From Prevotella sp. CAG:1031 (GTDB lineage: Bacteria > Bacteroidota > Bacteroidia > Bacteroidales > Muribaculaceae), in the NCBI GenBank assembly GCA_000431215.1, contig HF985571.1, forward strand, positions 1 through 24,902: 24,902 nucleotides of DNA. The letters are read 5' to 3'. The translations under genes and the position numbers were made by a program. Positions 14,345 to 21,952 of this stretch are shown piece by piece. The notes beneath the pieces were generated by a model. It saw nothing but the letters and a program-made list of their open reading frames with translations. It was not told the DNA's origin and searched no databases. Numbering within the stretch: the first letter of the stretch is position 1; each line of letters opens with the position of its first letter.

Positions 14345-15706
14345 ATGAGACACTATCAGCCCGGCTCTGTGGTTCAGATGGTGCGCGATGCCATAGTCGG
14401 GCGTTGCCGCCATATAGCGCCGCGCACTTTTCTTATGGTGGCTGCGGCGGTTACCGGGTTGGTCACCGGGGTGACAGCCTATCTGCTGAAGAAAATGATT
14501 GTATTTGTCTCGAAGTCTGTAATTGGAATTATCCACCCTGACGGTTTCAGCCTTTGGTTTGTTCTCCTTGCTCTCTGTGGCATAATTCTGTCGGCAGTCT
14601 TTCAGCGTTATGTGGTGCGCGACTATGTTGAAGACGGTTGTTCCCGAATAATCATGCGCGATCTGCGGGAGCGAAAATATTATCTGAAAAAACGCGATAT
14701 GATAGCGGCCTTCATGGCCAGCTCTATTACTCTCGGATTCGGAGGATCGGCAGGTGCCGAGGGGCCTATCGCATTCACCGGCGGGGCAATCGGAAGCAAC
14801 CTCGGGCGTTTCGCCGGTGCGCGGAAGTCTGATGTGCGCCTGCTTATAGGTATCGGTGCCGGCGCCGGTATCGCCGGTATCTTTCAGGCTCCGCTCGGCG
14901 GCATGCTTTTCACGCTCGAGATAATGGCTATGCCGATGACAACCTGGGCCGTGATGGCACTTGCTCTGGGATGTGTGACGTCGGCAATGACGTCGGCATC
15001 GCTCGCAGGTTTCAGAATCGATTTTCCTGTGGGCTCATTTTCGGACTTCAGTCTCGGTCTGCTGCCGGCTGTTTTGCTGCTCGGGCTTTTCTGCGGACTC
15101 TATTCTGTCTATTATAACACGACGGGCAATATTGCCGCCGGCCTTATTGCCCGAGTCAGAACATGGTGGGGGAGGGCTGTCGTGTCGGGGCTTATGCTCG
15201 GAGTCTGTGTCAGTATGGTGCCGATGCTCTACGGCGAGGGTTATTCGGCAATGGGAAGGCTGATGAGCGGCGACTATGGAGTGCTTGGCGTCAACAGCGT
15301 TTTTTCGGATATGGCAACGCCTCCGTCGTTAATTCTTCTTGCCGGAGCGGTTCTTGTGCTCAAAGGAATTGCCAAAGCGTCGGCAACCAGAGGCGGCGGT
15401 GTGGGCGGAGATTTTGCTCCGACACTGTTTGCCGGCTGTGTGGCCGGGTTCTTTTTCGCTCAGGTGTCCGACGCATTGTTCGGAGTGAGGCTGCCACCTG
15501 TCGAGATGGCGTTTGTCGGCATGGCCGGAGTTATGGCCGGGGCTGTCAGAGCTCCGCTTATGGCAGCCTTTCTCGTGGCTGAGATGAGCGGAACCTACAG
15601 GATATTCTTTCCTATTATAATTGTGGCGGCGGTCAGCTATGCCACGGCCCGGATTGCAGAGCGCGTTATCCGAAACGTGAAATCTTGCGCAGAGCGGGCT
15701 CGTTGA
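14345..15706 (+). CDS. ClC-family chloride channel/transporter
   Basis: This 453-aa membrane protein has the ClC helix pattern. The gating-glutamate motif GSAGAEGP (134-141, Glu139) corresponds to GREGP. FQAPLGGMLFTLEIMAM (~180-196) aligns with the helix carrying the proton glutamate of ClC-ec1. GGGVGGDFAPTLFAG matches GxFxP, and AGVMAGAVRAPLMAAFLVAEMSG is the usual C-terminal half motif. No CBS domains follow, so the protein ends soon after the last helix. The region expected to hold GSGIP reads DGCSRII and is degenerate, and the proton-glutamate position appears to be Ile193. It may thus be a channel or have altered selectivity. Its last 41 bases overlap the convergent regulator gene. Confidence 0.9.
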   Translation: MRHYQPGSVVQMVRDAIVGRCRHIAPRTFLMVAAAVTGLVTGVTAYLLKKMIVFVSKSVIGIIHPDGFSLWFVLLALCGIILSAVFQRYVVRDYVEDGCSRIIMRDLRERKYYLKKRDMIAAFMASSITLGFGGSAGAEGPIAFTGGAIGSNLGRFAGARKSDVRLLIGIGAGAGIAGIFQAPLGGMLFTLEIMAMPMTTWAVMALALGCVTSAMTSASLAGFRIDFPVGSFSDFSLGLLPAVLLLGLFCGLYSVYYNTTGNIAAGLIARVRTWWGRAVVSGLMLGVCVSMVPMLYGEGYSAMGRLMSGDYGVLGVNSVFSDMATPPSLILLAGAVLVLKGIAKASATRGGGVGGDFAPTLFAGCVAGFFFAQVSDALFGVRLPPVEMAFVGMAGVMAGAVRAPLMAAFLVAEMSGTYRIFFPIIIVAAVSYATARIAERVIRNVKSCAERAR

Positions 15707-16364
15707 TGATTTTTATGCAGCGCCCGTCAACGATGACGATGTGTTCTGCAACGAAGCAGCTGAGAGTGCGTATGGCGTTGCTCGTCGTCATGTTCGACAG
15801 ATTGGCGAGGTCTTCACGTGCCATATAGACACGGATCGTGACCCCGTCTTCCTCATAGCCGTAGCTGTCGATGAGAACCGTCAGAGCTTCGGCCAGACGT
15901 CCGCGGATATGCTTCTGAGTGAGGCTGACGATACGCGAGTCGCTCGTGCCGAGATTGCAGGCGAGGTCGCGGATGAAGAACATTGCCAGCTGATTGTTTT
16001 TCTGGATCATGTCGTTGACCAGCGGCAACGGCAGTGAACCGACAACCGACGGCTCCATTGTCGCTGAGGTCGAAACATATTTTTCATCGGCGAAATAAGC
16101 ACGGTAGCCGAAATACTGCACCGGCCTGATCAGGCGCAGAATCTGGACACGTCCGCCAACTCCGTCTTTATACTTTTTTACTTTCCCCTTGAAAAGACAC
16201 CAGAGATGTTCGGGGGTGTCGCCCTCGCTGTAGATGATCTGGTTTTTCTTAAAATTGTGTACCGTAAAATTATCGACAATCAAGCGTTTCTCTTCAGGCT
16301 GGAGAACCTGCCAGATACCGCTCATGTCTTCGCTGACCATTTTTTCGAGAGCACTTTTTATCAT
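15666..16364 (-). CDS. Crp/Fnr-family transcriptional regulator
   Basis: This protein has 232 aa from ATG 16364; an upstream TTG at 16370 is less likely. The N-terminal cyclic-nucleotide-like beta-roll is recognisable (NFKKNQIIYSEGDTPEHLWCLFKGKVKKY), followed by a dimerisation helix (VNDMIQKNNQLAMFFIRDLACNLGTSDSRI). A winged HTH closes it (MAREDLANLSNMTTSNAIRTLSCFVAEHIVIVDGRCIKI). The phosphate-binding cassette (YFGYRAYFADEKYVSTSATM) lacks the GEL...RSA pattern of cAMP-binding Crp, and there is no N-terminal Cys cluster as in FNR. The effector is therefore probably neither cAMP nor an Fe-S cluster. The gene has its own promoter and a perfect palindrome in its leader. Confidence 0.9.
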   Translation of the reverse strand: MIKSALEKMVSEDMSGIWQVLQPEEKRLIVDNFTVHNFKKNQIIYSEGDTPEHLWCLFKGKVKKYKDGVGGRVQILRLIRPVQYFGYRAYFADEKYVSTSATMEPSVVGSLPLPLVNDMIQKNNQLAMFFIRDLACNLGTSDSRIVSLTQKHIRGRLAEALTVLIDSYGYEEDGVTIRVYMAREDLANLSNMTTSNAIRTLSCFVAEHIVIVDGRCIKIINEPALRKISRFG

Positions 16365-16380
16365 AGACAATCGAAATTAT

Positions 16381-16396
16381 TATGCCCGAGGGCATA
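16381..16396. promoter_or_regulatory. Perfect 16-bp palindrome in the regulator leader
   Basis: TATGCCCGAGGGCATA is a perfect inverted repeat (arms TATGCCC and GGGCATA, 2-base centre). It lies between the predicted transcription start (~16407) and the start codon of the Crp/Fnr-like gene. It may be an autoregulatory operator or a small mRNA hairpin. Confidence 0.5.
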
Positions 16397-16413
16397 GTTT
16401 TATAACATCGTTG

Positions 16414-16445
16414 CAAAATTAGCAAAAAAGTTCAACCTTGCCAAA
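16414..16445 (-). promoter_or_regulatory. Promoter of the Crp/Fnr-like gene
   Basis: TTTG (16442-16445), a 20-base spacer and TAATTTTG (16414-16421), all read on the minus strand, match the consensus exactly. Confidence 0.7.
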
Positions 16446-16478
16446 AATCGGCGAAAATCAGCGCCGAGGCGATATATG

Positions 16479-16510
16479 ATGTAGGGCCGCGGCATGCCGC
16501 GACCCTACGT
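16479..16510. repeat. Dispersed-type GC-rich palindrome
   Basis: GTAGGG (16481-16486) pairs with CCCTAC (16503-16508) around the inner palindrome CGCGGCATGCCGCG, giving an almost uninterrupted hairpin of ~28 bases. It sits between the ends of two transcription units, just 3' of the WG-repeat gene. Its form resembles the REP/BIME-like elements scattered through many gut Bacteroidales genomes. It may also serve as terminator for the WG-repeat gene. Confidence 0.6.
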
Positions 16511-16530
16511 GCCCGCGCCGTTCGGGGGCG

Positions 16531-19260
16531 CTATTTCGCTTTGAAGACGTGGTTGTCGAGGTCTGTTGAGAACTGTTGCATGTCGTAGTCTTCGAGGCGT
16601 GTGCCTTTCACTGCCTTGCGGTAGAGTTCGCCGAGCGAGGCGGCAAGCTGTTCGAGCAGCGAGCGGTCGGCGAAGAAGTCTTCGCTCGGTTCCCACTGGA
16701 TTGCTGTCGGCTTAGTGGTCGATAGACGGGTGCCGGCGAAGAAGTCGGATGATAGTCCTTTCGAATATTTCGGGCCGAAGAATGCGGGCAGACGCTTGGT
16801 GAACGATTCGTCGTCGGAGTTGATCCATCCGTAGCGGGCCGACAGTCGCTGGAGTTCGCCGAGGGTCATCTCTCCATCTTCGGGTGAGCCCTCCACGATT
16901 TCTATGCGGTATGCTCCCGGCTCGAGTTCGCCGCGGTCGCGGCCGTCGAAAGCCAGCATCAGCTTAAGCAGCGGGTTGCTGAGGAATCCGAGTGCGGTGT
17001 CGTCGCTGACCGACAGGGTGTATTTTATTATTCCGCCGTCGAAGCGCAGATATTTGCGGCCATTGTCGTCCATGATGCCCAGAATGTTCATCGGCACAAA
17101 GAATGCTTTGGCGCGGCACGACGTTGTGGCCTGTTTGTCGGAGGCGTCGATCTCGCTGCGGTTGTCGTCGGTGACAAAGATGGCGGCTACGCCACGCGAG
17201 CCTTCGGTGAATTTGTTGCCGTCGACATTGCCGAGCTCGACATAGGCGCGGCAGAACTGAGGCTGGGTAGGCATGTGGCCGATCATGGCGGTGGAGGGGA
17301 CATCGCCGACAACATCGTCTTTTACGAAGTAGCAGGTGATGGTCATATCGCCGAGCACGACGAACTTGTTGAACGTCTCGGTTGAGCTGCACATGCGGTC
17401 GCTGACTATTTCAGAGATGTGGTAGCCCTCGGCGGGGGTGCCGGTGACGCGGATGGTGTCGCCCAGCGAGTATTCGCCCGAGCCATACACCTTGCCCCCT
17501 TTCGCCGGGTAGGCCACGACGTTGACGCGATATTTCAGCGCTTCGCGTCCGGGCCCTATGGGGCCTTCGGGAATGGTGTCGGCATAGCTGAGCCACAGGC
17601 GGCCGTCGCGCGGCTGGCCGGGCTGCGGCGGGATGGGATCCTTGATGTAGCCTCCGCCGGTCGAGTCCTCGGGCTCTTTCGGCGGCTTTATCGGTTCGGG
17701 GCCGGGCCGCTCTCTGTCGAAGGGGCCATTGGCACCGTTGTCGCTCGAGAAGACTATGCGGTAGGCACCGTCGGTGTCGATATATCCGCTGTATTCGAAC
17801 GACTTGCCGCTGCCGTCGTGGCTGGCGAAGGTCGATTCGGCCGGTGCGAAGCCGTCGGCCGAGAATTCGCCGAGCTTGTCGTTGAGATCCCACTTTTTCG
17901 GCAGAGCCAGTTCGACTGTGCCCTCATAGTTGACTGCCTTGTTGTCGAACGTATACCAGGGGAAGTTCCTGAAACTGACATTGTCGAGCACGAGCTGGTC
18001 GCACTTGGCGTTGATGCGGCCGACGATATTGAACGATGTGTCGATGACATAGACTGTTTCGTCCATCTCGCCGAATCTGACGAAGGCATATCCTTCGTGG
18101 AAGGCCGAGCCGCCCCACTTGTAGCGGCGCAGTTCTTTTCCCGAGGTGATGTCGTAATAGATTGTCTCGAAATTGTTCAGCGCATTGTTGCGGGTTGTCG
18201 AGAAGATTCCGTCGCTGACGTCGGATATGGCATTGTCGTTCAGATAGTGGGCGTCGCCGTTAATCACCGAAGTCACGACGTTGCCCGACTTGTCGATAAA
18301 CAGCTTCTTGCTTTCGTAAGTCCCTTTTTCTTTCAGTTCGACCAAAGCGTAGCCGCTCACGAAGTCACGCACTTCGGCATAGACGGGTTTGATGACAATC
18401 TTTCCGTTGGTGTCGAGGAAGCCCCATGTTCTGGTAGTGCGGTCGAAGAAGGCACGGCGCCCTTCGCGCAGCGAACGGATGTGGACGCCGCCTACCTTGC
18501 GCGTTTTCAGCATGTCCTGAGTCGTTATGGTCTCGTCGAGGTGAGGCCATATTTTCTGACCCTTCGTGTTGATATGGAAATATCGCTGGCCACCGGTGCT
18601 GATCTGCTCGCACACCTGCGCCACTCCCTCGCAGAACTGGGTGACGTGGGTCCAGTCGTGCGACAGCGGTTTGGTTGTGCCGTCGGCATAGAGGATTATA
18701 GGAGCGTTTTTTACCTTCGCCTTGGCCTCTTTCATTACGCAGGCGCCAGAGTTGAAACGTGGCCTGATGCTGGCGTCGCCCGGCATCTGTTCATACTGAT
18801 AGGGGAAGAGCAGCCGACCGTCGATAGTCCAGAAGCCGTAATACCTCGTGTAGGTCGACAGCCCGGAGTTGGTGCGCATCAGATAGAAGATGCCCTCGCT
18901 GACCGGCGGCAGATTGTTGAGGTTCTCGAAGCCGTTGATGAATTTTGTCTGAGGCGTGAGGTGGGCGGTGGCTATGCGGCGCTCTTTCTTCTTTGTCGGA
19001 GCGGGTTGGGATTTTTGGACGGTTTGAGCATTTTGGGAGCTCTGGGAAGTTTGAACGGGTTGGGAAGATGGCTTCTTGTCGGACTGTTTCTTATTGTTCT
19101 TGGTGGCGTCTTCGACTTTCTGAAGAGTTTTGTTTACCTTCTCCAGTCCCTGCGACAGTTTCTTCAGAAACTGCGCGTCTGCGCTTGGTGGTAAGGCGGT
19201 CATGCATGACAGCATCACGACTATAGCGGCAATCCTGCAAATGATGTCGTTCTTTTTCAT
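16531..19260 (-). CDS. Secreted WG-repeat protein with a C-terminal repeat domain, function unknown
   Basis: This protein has 909 aa from the ATG at 19260, where a signal peptide begins (MKKNDIICRIAAIVVMLSC..., cleavage near ADA-Q, residues 29-30). A Lys/Gln/Ser-rich linker with short QTSQSSQNAQ-type repeats follows. WG-like repeats come next (YYGFWTIDGRLLFPYQYEQM and TWGFLDTNGKIVIKPVYAEV, followed by FVSGYALV). A Pro/Gly-rich hinge (~545-590) precedes an InlB B-repeat-like module (VVAYPAKGGKVYGSGEYSLGD and TPAEGYHISE, then TITCYFV). The last ~240 residues are not recognised. A start at 19326 would put 22 non-hydrophobic residues before the signal sequence and is rejected. It is likely periplasmic or exported. 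The gene stands alone between rho and the Crp-like gene. Confidence 0.8.
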   Translation of the reverse strand: MKKNDIICRIAAIVVMLSCMTALPPSADAQFLKKLSQGLEKVNKTLQKVEDATKNNKKQSDKKPSSQPVQTSQSSQNAQTVQKSQPAPTKKKERRIATAHLTPQTKFINGFENLNNLPPVSEGIFYLMRTNSGLSTYTRYYGFWTIDGRLLFPYQYEQMPGDASIRPRFNSGACVMKEAKAKVKNAPIILYADGTTKPLSHDWTHVTQFCEGVAQVCEQISTGGQRYFHINTKGQKIWPHLDETITTQDMLKTRKVGGVHIRSLREGRRAFFDRTTRTWGFLDTNGKIVIKPVYAEVRDFVSGYALVELKEKGTYESKKLFIDKSGNVVTSVINGDAHYLNDNAISDVSDGIFSTTRNNALNNFETIYYDITSGKELRRYKWGGSAFHEGYAFVRFGEMDETVYVIDTSFNIVGRINAKCDQLVLDNVSFRNFPWYTFDNKAVNYEGTVELALPKKWDLNDKLGEFSADGFAPAESTFASHDGSGKSFEYSGYIDTDGAYRIVFSSDNGANGPFDRERPGPEPIKPPKEPEDSTGGGYIKDPIPPQPGQPRDGRLWLSYADTIPEGPIGPGREALKYRVNVVAYPAKGGKVYGSGEYSLGDTIRVTGTPAEGYHISEIVSDRMCSSTETFNKFVVLGDMTITCYFVKDDVVGDVPSTAMIGHMPTQPQFCRAYVELGNVDGNKFTEGSRGVAAIFVTDDNRSEIDASDKQATTSCRAKAFFVPMNILGIMDDNGRKYLRFDGGIIKYTLSVSDDTALGFLSNPLLKLMLAFDGRDRGELEPGAYRIEIVEGSPEDGEMTLGELQRLSARYGWINSDDESFTKRLPAFFGPKYSKGLSSDFFAGTRLSTTKPTAIQWEPSEDFFADRSLLEQLAASLGELYRKAVKGTRLEDYDMQQFSTDLDNHVFKAK

Positions 19261-19288
19261 GATGTAGAGTTTGGTGTGTAAAAAGGGG

Positions 19289-19331
19289 CCGACAGCCTGA
19301 ACGCATCGCCCTGCTGTCGGCAACAAAGATA
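19289..19331 (-). promoter_or_regulatory. Promoter and 5' hairpin of the WG-repeat gene
   Basis: TATCTTTG on the minus strand (19324-19331) fits the -7 box; the -33 box is weak. Right at the predicted start of transcription, CCGACAGC and GCTGTCGG (19313-19320 and 19289-19296) can form an 8-bp stem. It is followed on the RNA by CCCC and a run of six U, a terminator-like arrangement that could act as an attenuator or 5' stabiliser. Confidence 0.45.
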
Positions 19332-19406
19332 ATACAAATTTCTGATTTCCCAGCCATTACACCGCAAATCCTCGTGTGAACTCAACGTAAAAACTATTGG
19401 ACGGGA

Positions 19407-19442
19407 TAAAACAAACGCAGCGCGGGCAGGAGCTCGCGCTGC
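19407..19442 (-). terminator. Rho-independent terminator after rho
   Basis: On the minus strand GCAGCGCG (19435-19442) pairs with CGCGCTGC (19417-19424) around a 10-base loop, followed by GTTTGTTTT. It lies 22 bases after the rho stop codon. Confidence 0.75.
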
Positions 19443-19464
19443 GGTGTGGGTGGAAGGGGCGAGG

Positions 19465-21465
19465 TCAGTCGCCCATTGTGCGCAGCAGCTCGTCGTTGTC
19501 GGAGGTGCGCTCCATGCGGTCTTTGATGAATTCCATTGCCTCGATGGGATTGCGGTCGCTGAGGAAGCGGCGCAGAATCCACATTCGGTTGAGCGTCTCG
19601 GGGCGCAGCAGAAGGTCATCGCGGCGTGTCGACGACGCCATGATGTCGACGGCGGGGAAGATTCGCTTGTTGCTGAGTTTGCGGTCGAGCTGCAGCTCCA
19701 TGTTGCCGGTGCCTTTGAATTCCTCGAAGATAACTTCGTCCATCTTCGACGAGGTCTCGGTCAAGGCTGTGGCGATGATCGTCAGCGAGCCGCCCCCTTC
19801 GATGTTTCGGGCGGCGCCGAAGAAGCGTTTCGGTTTCTGGAGTGCGTTGGCGTCGACACCGCCGCTGAGAATCTTGCCCGATGCGGGCTGGGCAGTGTTG
19901 TAGGCGCGGGCAAGGCGTGTTATCGAGTCGAGCAGGATTACAACGTCGTGGCCGCATTCGACGAGGCGTTTCGCCTTCTCGAGGACTATGCCGGCGATCT
20001 TCACGTGGCGGTCGGCTGGTTCGTCGAATGTCGAGGCGATCACTTCGGCGTTGACGCTGCGGCTCATGTCGGTGACCTCTTCGGGACGCTCGTCGATGAG
20101 CAGAATCATTATGTAGGTCTCGGGATGGTTCTCGGCTATGGCGTTGGCTATATCCTTTAGCAGTATCGTTTTACCTGTCTTCGGGGGAGCCACTATCAGG
20201 GCGCGCTGTCCTTTTCCAATCGGCGAGAACATGTCGACCACGCGCGTCGAGAGGTTGCCGGCGCGGCCCGACGTGAGGTCGAATTTCTCGTCGGGGAAGA
20301 GCGGGGTAAGGTGCTCGAAAGCGACGCGGTCGCGCACGAACTCGGGCGAGCGTCCGTTGACTTCGAGGACGTCGGTTATGCGGAAGTATTTTTCGCTCGA
20401 TTTGGGCGGACGTATCGTAACTTCGACAACATCGCCGGCCTTGAGGGCGTGGCGCTTGATCTCCTGTTGCGAGATGAATATGTCGTCGGGCGAGGCAAGA
20501 TAGTTGTAGTCGCTCGAGCGCAGGAAGCCGTTGTTGTCGTTGGTAATCTCAAGCACGCCCGAGGTGCGCAGGAAACCTTCGAAATTGTAGGGCTGGGGCT
20601 GCTGGGGCTGTTGCTGAGGATTGTTATTGTTGTTTTTGTTCTTTTTCTTCTTGCCCTGGGGCTGCTGGGGCTCAGCTCCCGGTTCGTTGATGACGATCGG
20701 GGTGTTGGCGGCTGCCACAGCGGCGCGCTGGGCAGCCTCTTCACGCTCGCGCTGCGAGCGCGGAACAAACCGGCGGCCTTCGCTGCGCGGGAAAAACGAG
20801 CCGAACGTTCCGTTGTTGGCCGACGGGCGGAAGTCGCGCTGGGGCTGGGGCTGAGGCTGCTGGGGCGCTCCGCCGGCCTCTTCGGACTCCTGCTGTTTCT
20901 CTTCGGGGGTTGAAGATTCGGAGGCCATAAGTTCTCTGGAGGGATCGGGTATAGGAGCCGTCATGGGAGCATTCTCTGAGTCGTCGGCAGCAAAAAGTGC
21001 GGGTTGCTCGGGGAGGGCATTCTTCGGCTTGCGGCCGCGCTTTTTCGGCTGGGCGGCCTGCGCGGCCGGTTCTTCGGGCGCATCTGCCGGAGTGTCGATT
21101 GTGGGTATTTCTGCCGGAACAGATTCTTCAGCTTCAGCCTGAGGCGCTTTCGGCTTACGGCCGCGTTTTTTCGGCTGTCGGGCGGCTTCAGGGTCGCCGT
21201 CGGCCGGCGTTGCCTGCGGTTCCGGCGTGGCGGCCTGAGCCTTTGGCTTGCGCCCGCGTTTTTTCGGCTGGGCTTCATTGTCGGGGCGGCGGTTCTTCTC
21301 GACAGTCTCTTTTGCCGATGCCTGTGCGGCTTCGTCGATAATGCGGTAGACGAGGTCGATGCCGCTCTCTTTTTCAGTTTTCTTCAGCCCCATTTCGTTG
21401 GCGATTGAGCGCAGCTGGTCGTCGCTCATTGCTTCGAGGGTCTGGATGTCGTATTTCATATCCAT
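19465..21465 (-). CDS. rho: Transcription termination factor Rho with long disordered insertion
   Basis: This 666-aa protein (ATG 21465; another ATG at 21459; a TTG at 21474 is less likely) is far longer than E. coli Rho (419 aa). A Rho_N helical domain (~1-50) is followed by ~240 residues of low-complexity sequence. The insertion holds three copies of QPKKRGRKPK, an AT-hook-like motif (~68, ~99, ~141), and a Gln/Asn/Pro-rich patch (~265-290). The cold-shock RNA-binding domain follows (GFLRSSDYNYLASPDDIFIS), then the RecA-type hexamer ATPase with Walker A APPKTGKT (~426-433), Walker B VVILLDSITR, the Q-loop region and the R-loop. Rho is an RNA-driven helicase that ends transcription. In Bacteroides thetaiotaomicron the corresponding disordered region drives phase separation and gut fitness. 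The long leader suggests self-regulation. Confidence 0.97.
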   Translation of the reverse strand: MDMKYDIQTLEAMSDDQLRSIANEMGLKKTEKESGIDLVYRIIDEAAQASAKETVEKNRRPDNEAQPKKRGRKPKAQAATPEPQATPADGDPEAARQPKKRGRKPKAPQAEAEESVPAEIPTIDTPADAPEEPAAQAAQPKKRGRKPKNALPEQPALFAADDSENAPMTAPIPDPSRELMASESSTPEEKQQESEEAGGAPQQPQPQPQRDFRPSANNGTFGSFFPRSEGRRFVPRSQREREEAAQRAAVAAANTPIVINEPGAEPQQPQGKKKKNKNNNNNPQQQPQQPQPYNFEGFLRTSGVLEITNDNNGFLRSSDYNYLASPDDIFISQQEIKRHALKAGDVVEVTIRPPKSSEKYFRITDVLEVNGRSPEFVRDRVAFEHLTPLFPDEKFDLTSGRAGNLSTRVVDMFSPIGKGQRALIVAPPKTGKTILLKDIANAIAENHPETYIMILLIDERPEEVTDMSRSVNAEVIASTFDEPADRHVKIAGIVLEKAKRLVECGHDVVILLDSITRLARAYNTAQPASGKILSGGVDANALQKPKRFFGAARNIEGGGSLTIIATALTETSSKMDEVIFEEFKGTGNMELQLDRKLSNKRIFPAVDIMASSTRRDDLLLRPETLNRMWILRRFLSDRNPIEAMEFIKDRMERTSDNDELLRTMGD

Positions 21466-21846
21466 TCTTTTCAATCTTTATTCACGCCGAGCGCCACGTT
21501 TTTGTGGCTCTCATGCCCTGAAAACAGCGTCGGACGGTTCTCAGGCGCATATTTAGTTGCTTGTCGTGAACTGAATAGTTGAGGTTAGTCGATGGTTAAT
21601 GGAAACAATGGTTTCAGAATCGCAGAAAAGCGTCGGGATTGCGCTTGTGGCGGGACAGGGCGGGGATATTGCCGCTTTATCGGGATTTGGTATCAGACAA
21701 GAGCTCCGAACCGATCCGTCTGTCAAAAAAATTGTGATTGTAATATATTGGCGTTCGCGGTTGACTGCACTCAAGCAGACATCTTTATAACACCTGAAAG
21801 GATTGTTAGGGTCAGTAAATGCGCGACCTTTTGCTTTTTTGCATCG

Positions 21847-21878
21847 CAAAAGTAATAAATTTTTCTAAAATCTGCAAC
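21847..21878 (-). promoter_or_regulatory. Promoter of rho
   Basis: GTTG (21875-21878), a 20-base spacer and TACTTTTG (21847-21854), read on the minus strand, fit the Bacteroidota consensus. No other TAnnTTTG box was found on this strand between here and the rho start codon. Confidence 0.6.
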
Positions 21879-21934
21879 AAAAAAATCGCCGGCCGGAAGA
21901 TACAGGCCCTGCAAGGCAAATATCTTCCGGCCGG
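21879..21934 (-). terminator. Strong rho-independent terminator of the purF-like gene
   Basis: CCGGCCGGAAGATA and TATCTTCCGGCCGG (21889-21902 and 21921-21934) form a perfect 14-bp stem with an 18-base loop. On the minus strand it is followed by CGA and seven T residues. It ends directly next to the -33 box of the rho promoter. Confidence 0.88.
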
Positions 21935-21952
21935 AATGACAAATTATTTCTG

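Larger units (their letters stand above)
21466..21952. other. Intergenic region: rho leader, rho promoter, upstream terminator
   Basis: No gene is supported in these 487 bases. On the minus strand a promoter at 21847-21878 would give rho a leader of about 375 bases. Reading frames of 87-98 codons here begin within the promoter or have poor composition. The leader segment 21561-21620 carries 17 C and 5 G (counted on the transcript strand), a rut-like bias. A small hairpin (GCCAC/GTGGC, near 21497-21513) lies just upstream of the start codon. Confidence 0.65.

Noticed and set aside
17419..19194. 591-codon open frame on the plus strand
   Set aside because: It mirrors the WG-repeat gene. It has no domain or signal sequence and starts and ends inside that gene.
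21553..21855. Two ~90-codon frames, one per strand, upstream of rho
   Set aside because: The minus frame starts inside the predicted rho promoter and has no other ATG. The plus frame has atypical composition and no promoter.
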